NCBI RefSeq assembly: GCF_023101765.2
Contig: NC_064230.1
Coordinates: 4,402,001-4,466,000 of the forward strand
Reading direction: 5' to 3'
Length of the DNA stretch: 64,000 nt
DNA from: Spodoptera frugiperda
Lineage: Eukaryota > Arthropoda > Insecta > Lepidoptera > Noctuidae
The first letter of the stretch is position 1. Each line of letters begins with the position of its first letter. This document shows positions 60,201 to 64,000 of the stretch, in pieces. The translations under genes and the position numbers were made by a program. The notes beneath the pieces are model-generated. The model searched no databases and had not been told where the DNA came from. It saw nothing but the letters and a program-made list of their open reading frames with translations.

Positions 60201-61657
60201 ACGGAGAATGCTTCATTTACTATACTCCTATTTGGAATAATGTTGCTGAACGTATATAATGGCGATACAAAACGATTCTTGACGGTTGTCTCCGATACGA
60301 GACTGATATTAATATTTCTGTTGTAATGACGGATACTGCATAACACTAATCATCGATGTATACCATCACTATAGAATATTTGAAATGTTTTTAAATATAG
60401 GGATGGACAGAGGAGGATTTCGTACCAAGCTTTTATTTTGTTTCTTGACGGTTGTCTTCGACACAATTTTTATGTCATTACTTCTGATAACATAGATGAA
60501 GATAATATAGCTCATTAGACAAATATCGACGCACACAGTTAGAACAAGCACGGGATACGATACATTGTTAAATAACTTTGAATAAGTGGGAAGTTACAAA
60601 TATTCTTGTAATCTGAATATTCGTATTTGTATACATTGTCAGGTTTCATGCACTTCAGTGAAATTATTATTATATAAAGATGGCACGAATGTATTTGTAG
60701 TTTCTTGACGGTTGTCACCGATATAACATTCATGTTGTACCGAATTGCAGTTTTAAATCATGCAATATTTTCACACACATTGACAAATTCAGACAAATTC
60801 GACGATTATCCCATATTATTGTATATTATAGAAACATGAATATCTCACTTGAGACTTGTTGAAATATGTTTTACAGTACATATTATGATCACACAGACCC
60901 ACAGACATAATTATCGTTTAAATTCACAGATTACGGATTAGAAAGACAGTGCAGTGAATGCACGGCACTGGAACCAGAGAATAAGGCAATTTTGAGTATA
61001 TTTTGATTAGTGGAGTTGCTTGGTGGCTGTATTCGATACAACATAAGAAAATGTTCGTATTACATGAATACGAAGGAAACATTTGTTAGTAGTCCTTTAC
61101 TAGACTACCAACTATTCGGGTATAGGAACATAATTATATTTTTTTTCTTGTAATTTTCTTTGGGACACAAGACATGAACATGGACGAGAGTACATGGAGG
61201 AATGTAATATAACTCACGCGACAAATATCGACGCACACAATTAGAACAAGCGCGGTTGTCACTAGCACATTGTTTGACTGTCTTCGACACAACTTTGTAT
61301 ATTATGTTGTCTTCGATACAACTCTCTTACGATATTTCAAATGAGAGAAAAATATTTGTAAGTAGTAGTCTACAAGGTAACAGACTACACACTTGGAAGT
61401 AGGTACTGATTGAGTACCTTATCGGGAAAATTCATGGAATTTCCAAAATTTGCTGTCCACTTACAACACAGACAAAAACAATGCGGAGAATACTTCATAA
61501 CTATACTCCTATTTGGATTAATGTTGCTGTACGTATGTAATGGCAATACAAAACGTTTCTTGACGGTTGTTCTTCGATGTAACATATATTTCATCTTAAT
61601 ACATATTTCATATCACATGAAATACTGAAAAGAATATCTCTTGTAGAACGACCGTAG
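57224..61657 (+). repeat. Array segment 18
   Basis: Box A copies start at about 57824, 58055, 58522, 58827, 60051, 60273, 60440, 60699, 61013 (variant) and 61555. Box E copies lie at about 57447, 58323, 58999, 59418, 59695, 60524 and 61216. 57360-57720 and 59600-59960 are close copies of one segment, also at 55350-55710. A weaker A-like GACTGTCTTCGACACAAC lies in each. Confidence 0.7.
58118..58309 (+). other. Candidate mini-ORF, NDHFSIVLSGEIVVV type
   Basis: The frame starts at TTG in the place where other box C copies have ATG (GAGTTGGAACAT for GAGACATGGAACAT). It reads Y-N-D-H-F-S-I-V-L-S-G-E-I-V-V-V-P, then R-T-G-F-G-T-Q-D-M-N-M-D-E and ends T-I-stop inside box E. Distance from start codon to D-H-F is the same as in the 16465, 37830 and 42852 frames. 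The paralogue at 33365-33530 shows V/I and several synonymous changes but has S-G altered to I-R and lost the tail. The best single example of C, D and E read as one short protein. Loss of ATG suggests decay. Confidence 0.42.
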
Positions 61658-61990
61658 AGCAGCATCCTCAGTCGTACATTCTTGACAGAATGCTCGTTGC
61701 ATTTTCCATGGATAGATACGTCTCCACTTGTTGAAGTCTTCACCCGTAACCCTGGGCACGGGTTCCGCGTTATACCCCGCAGGACTGGGTCCCTGCTGAA
61801 CTTCGCCATCTACACACTCCGGCCTACTGAAGTGTAAGATGCCCACCCCCGCGACATGGACGCGCCAGACAGGAATTGCCCAAGTGAAGAGTAGAGAAGG
61901 TGACTCTACTCCCCCCAGGGCCGAGTTAATGGGCGTGTATGATCCCACACCCAAAGGCTTAACACTACCACTACTACAAATATAAATAAA
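61658..61990. repeat. GC-rich block, copy 8 (degenerate)
   Basis: Same block with several short internal deletions (for example around GCATCCTCAGTCGTAC, GTTGCATTTTCCATGG and GATACGTCTCCAC). The right two thirds are intact. Confidence 0.75.
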
Positions 61991-64000
61991 ACAACATTCA
62001 GTTGTTGTATCTTGTAAATACTAATTCTAGAATACATTTATGTGCTCGACATTACAGGGCATTCTGTCGGTATGAAATATATTTTATTTAAAATATACAT
62101 CAACATTACACAGTTCTCTCCTCACTCGGACATATTTTACATAGTACAAAGTAAGTTTGTGTTAAAACTACTAGAGTACGGTACATTAGTACTTTACATT
62201 TTGCGAAAAGATCGACACAAACACTTTATTAAAAATCATGATAATTATTTTTATGAAAAAAACTTACTTTCCCATACATTTTGACGCATGTCACACAGAG
62301 ACAAGACTAATTTCCATTATGTACGTTTAACAAAAAAACAAATGACATGTCAGTGACGTCATGCACAAAATGACAAGGGCAGAAACATGTATGTTATTGT
62401 TGTCTCTTTTTAATGGAGATGTAGAATTACCTTCAGTCTCTAGCGATGATTTACATAACAATACAATGAAGTTTCTTGATAGTTGTCTTTGATACAACTC
62501 TGTTACAATATTTCAATCATGAAATGAGGGAAAATACAAGTAACCCTACAATGTAGATTATTTAAAGAGTTTCTTAATGGTTGTCTTCGACACAATTCTT
62601 ATGTTTTAAACATAAGTGGGAAATATTAAAGAGTAGTTGTTTGTGAGACTACAAACTACTTGGAAACTACAAACTACGTGAGAGTAGCTTTGACAAAAGT
62701 GGCTTACGTTCGTTCAAAAGCCAGGATTATTTTTGTATTACAGATAATTTCAAGCGTCAAACACCATACAGTCAGTTTAAACTATTGAATAAAACACAAT
62801 ATAATTCACGCGTCAAATATCGACGCACACAAATAGAACAAACAAGTCCGTTGCATACTAGACTAAGCAACGAATTTCTTGACATTTGAAACATGGGATA
62901 AATAAAAATCCATTATTCTGTCAATTTTCAACACATGATATATTTCTATATCGTACTAGCAAACCCCGGCGAACTCCGTTTCGCAACCAGACGGGCTTTT
63001 CTCTTGTTTTTTTATCTAAAAAATTGTTTTTGCATTAAGCCTCACAGATCCCGAGACCGTCTAACGAATGCAAAACCGTAGAAATTGATTCGTAAGTTCT
63101 TGAGTTATAGCGTCAGGAAAGAATACTCGACTTATTATTATATAGTAGATTAAATAGTCGAAACAATTGTATTTCCAGGTAGCACTACAAATAGTTGTAA
63201 GTGTTCTCAACAAGTTTCTTGGCGCTTGTTCTTCGATAAACATGTAATATAAACATTTTAATCATGAAATATGTAGCGATCATTACATAAGTAGCTGTAC
63301 ATGACACTACAGACTACTTGGAAATACTGAGTTAGTCTCAGCGGACGACAAAACGAAGAAAGGCGCCCCGCCTTGTGAGACATGGAATATTTAGGTTGGA
63401 TAAACTAGCAACATCCAATTATAATAAATATACACTTGAAATATTCAAATACCACGTAGAACCACAATTGTTCTAACTGGGGAAATTGATGTTTTATATT
63501 GATTCGTAAGAATATAAAAGAATAGCTAGTATTAGAACAGTGCCTAAAGACAATTAGAGACACAGGGTACAATATAGAGTTTCTTGACGGTTGTCTTCGA
63601 CACAAGCTAACATGCAACACTCATAGAACATTAGATATAGTTGCAGTCAGTAATATTGTTGATCCAAATATCGACGCGCACAGCGTCACATCGAGCGCCT
63701 GAATGTAGTGCCGCCTTCTGAGACATGAAATGTTATTTAGTATATTCATAGATTTACAGTTAATTACGTACACTAATTAAATACCGAACTGCAACATGTT
63801 CAGTCTTCAATGAATAAGGAGTTTGTATACATATTGATATAATGGAGTTTCTTGCTGGTTGTAGTCGATACAACTTCAGAACCTTTCGCATTATGTAAAT
63901 ACGAAGAAACATTGATTAGTACCATGGAGTATCCACGTAGAACGATCGCTATAACGTTCTTGGAAGCGAAACAACAGTATGCAGGAGCTTGTGGACAGCT
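61991..64000 (+). repeat. Array segment 19
   Basis: Box A copies start at about 62470, 62566, 62873 (variant), 63213, 63577 and 63845; box E copies at about 62818 and 63667. 63213-63760 is the fourth copy of the segment at 13605. 62400-62650 matches 15530-15800 and 3170-3410. The last unit is cut by the window end. Confidence 0.7.
62956..63149 (-). mobile_element. Short non-autonomous Helitron, minus strand
   Basis: Read on the minus strand it starts TCTACTATATAATAATAAGT and ends GGGTTTGCTAG. On the + strand it lies between CGTA and TTAAATA; the uninterrupted paralogue near 22307 reads TATATCGTATTAAATAATGG. Insertion between A and T with no duplication and a CTAG end fits Helitron. Confidence 0.85.

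Larger units (their letters stand above)
1..64000 (+). repeat. Directional mosaic array of five recurring boxes (A to E)
   Basis: Box A (TTTCTTGACGGTTGTCTTCG then ATACAAC, with variants) recurs about 150 times, always on the + strand; I found no copy on the other strand. B, C, D and E usually follow A in that order before the next A. Most boxes contain inverted repeats: A has GTTGT...ACAAC (7-bp arms in the GTTGTAT/ATACAAC variant), B has AGTAGT...ACTACT, C has GTCTCA...TGAGAC, and D has CCAC.TAGAAC...GTTCTA.GTGG. Parts of A to D also look like decayed coding sequence. Both window ends cut through units, so the array continues beyond. No known repeat or gene family is recognised. Transposon insertions interrupt it and are listed separately. 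Confidence 0.88.

Noticed and set aside
1..64000. CRISPR array
   Set aside because: Box A is a repeat of about 28 bp in one direction, but spacing is hundreds of bases and irregular, spacers recur, and the DNA is eukaryotic.
1..64000. Integrated viral or polydnavirus-like gene cluster
   Set aside because: No viral structural or replication gene, no recognised viral gene family and no segment-end motifs were seen. Repetition alone is not evidence.
1..64000. Female-determining W piRNA locus
   Set aside because: Conceivable for a repeat array in a moth, but I cannot show that this is the W or that any box matches a known piRNA; kept only as a hypothesis to test with small-RNA data.

Overview
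The window looks like one stretch of AT-rich nuclear DNA from a moth or butterfly. The evidence is the transposon set, which is typical of Lepidoptera: an R1-clade retrotransposon with a YADD reverse transcriptase, two Helitrons with TC...CTAG ends placed between A and T, a hAT MITE with an 8-bp duplication, a TA-flanked Tc1/mariner-like foldback, a TTAA-flanked piggyBac-type element, and 3' ends of lepidopteran non-LTR elements with (GACTTT)n or (ATC)n tails. I recognise no conventional host gene, tRNA, rRNA or CRISPR array. Nothing identifies the chromosome; a W chromosome, B chromosome or pericentromere would fit, but that is inference.

The body of the window is something I do not recognise: a directional mosaic array. 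A box of about 28 bp (box A, core TTTCTTGACGGTTGTCTTCG followed by ATACAAC) recurs about 150 times by eye, always on the + strand and about every 430 bp. Four other conserved boxes usually follow in a fixed order. B contains GTAAGTAGC and GACTACAAACTACTTGG. C runs from GTCTCA through GCGCCTGAATG to TGAGACATGGAA. D runs from CCACGTAGAACGAC to TAAGTGGGGAAATA. E is ACAATATAATTCACGCGAC followed by ATATCGACGCACACAATTAG. Sequence between boxes is drawn from a limited repertoire and is often hypervariable. Segments of 200 to 800 bp recur two to nine times in different neighbourhoods, with many switches of partner at or near the boxes.

Several boxes carry traces of protein coding. Box C reads A-P-E-C with changes mostly at third positions (GCG/GCA, CCT/CCC/CCA, TGT/TGC). 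Boxes A and B hold a codon seen as CGA, TGA or CAA, the pattern of CpG decay of an arginine codon. Box D is the centre of short ORFs (D-H-F-N/S-x-x-L-S-G-E-I) that open at an ATG in the box C position and sometimes close with T-Q-D-M-N/D-M. Most copies are frameshifted or stopped. My working reading is a large, mostly decayed cassette array of small exons or mini-genes. A structured non-coding repeat array remains possible.

Layout: 1-11378 is array with a Helitron (2625-3002), a hAT MITE (4185-4572) and the first 0.36-kb GC-rich block (8015-8377). A 1.9-kb Tc1/mariner-like foldback lies at 11379-13291. 13292-35098 is array with four more GC-rich blocks, a long-TIR MITE (17971-18374), a four-copy 162-bp tandem (25051-25655), a retroelement 3' end (26779-26993) and an AT-rich nested repeat (29640-30768). 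An R1-clade element occupies 35099-37590 and a TTAA element 38462-39829. 39834-64000 is array with three more GC-rich blocks, an R1 3' fragment (44202-44873), composite repeats (47228-48065), a retroelement tail inside a box A (53186-53387) and a minus-strand Helitron (62956-63149). Most young elements occur in one copy of their host segment, and for several a paralogous empty site is visible in this window, so they landed after the array had amplified. The GC-rich block is shared by eight of nine paralogues and was amplified with the array.
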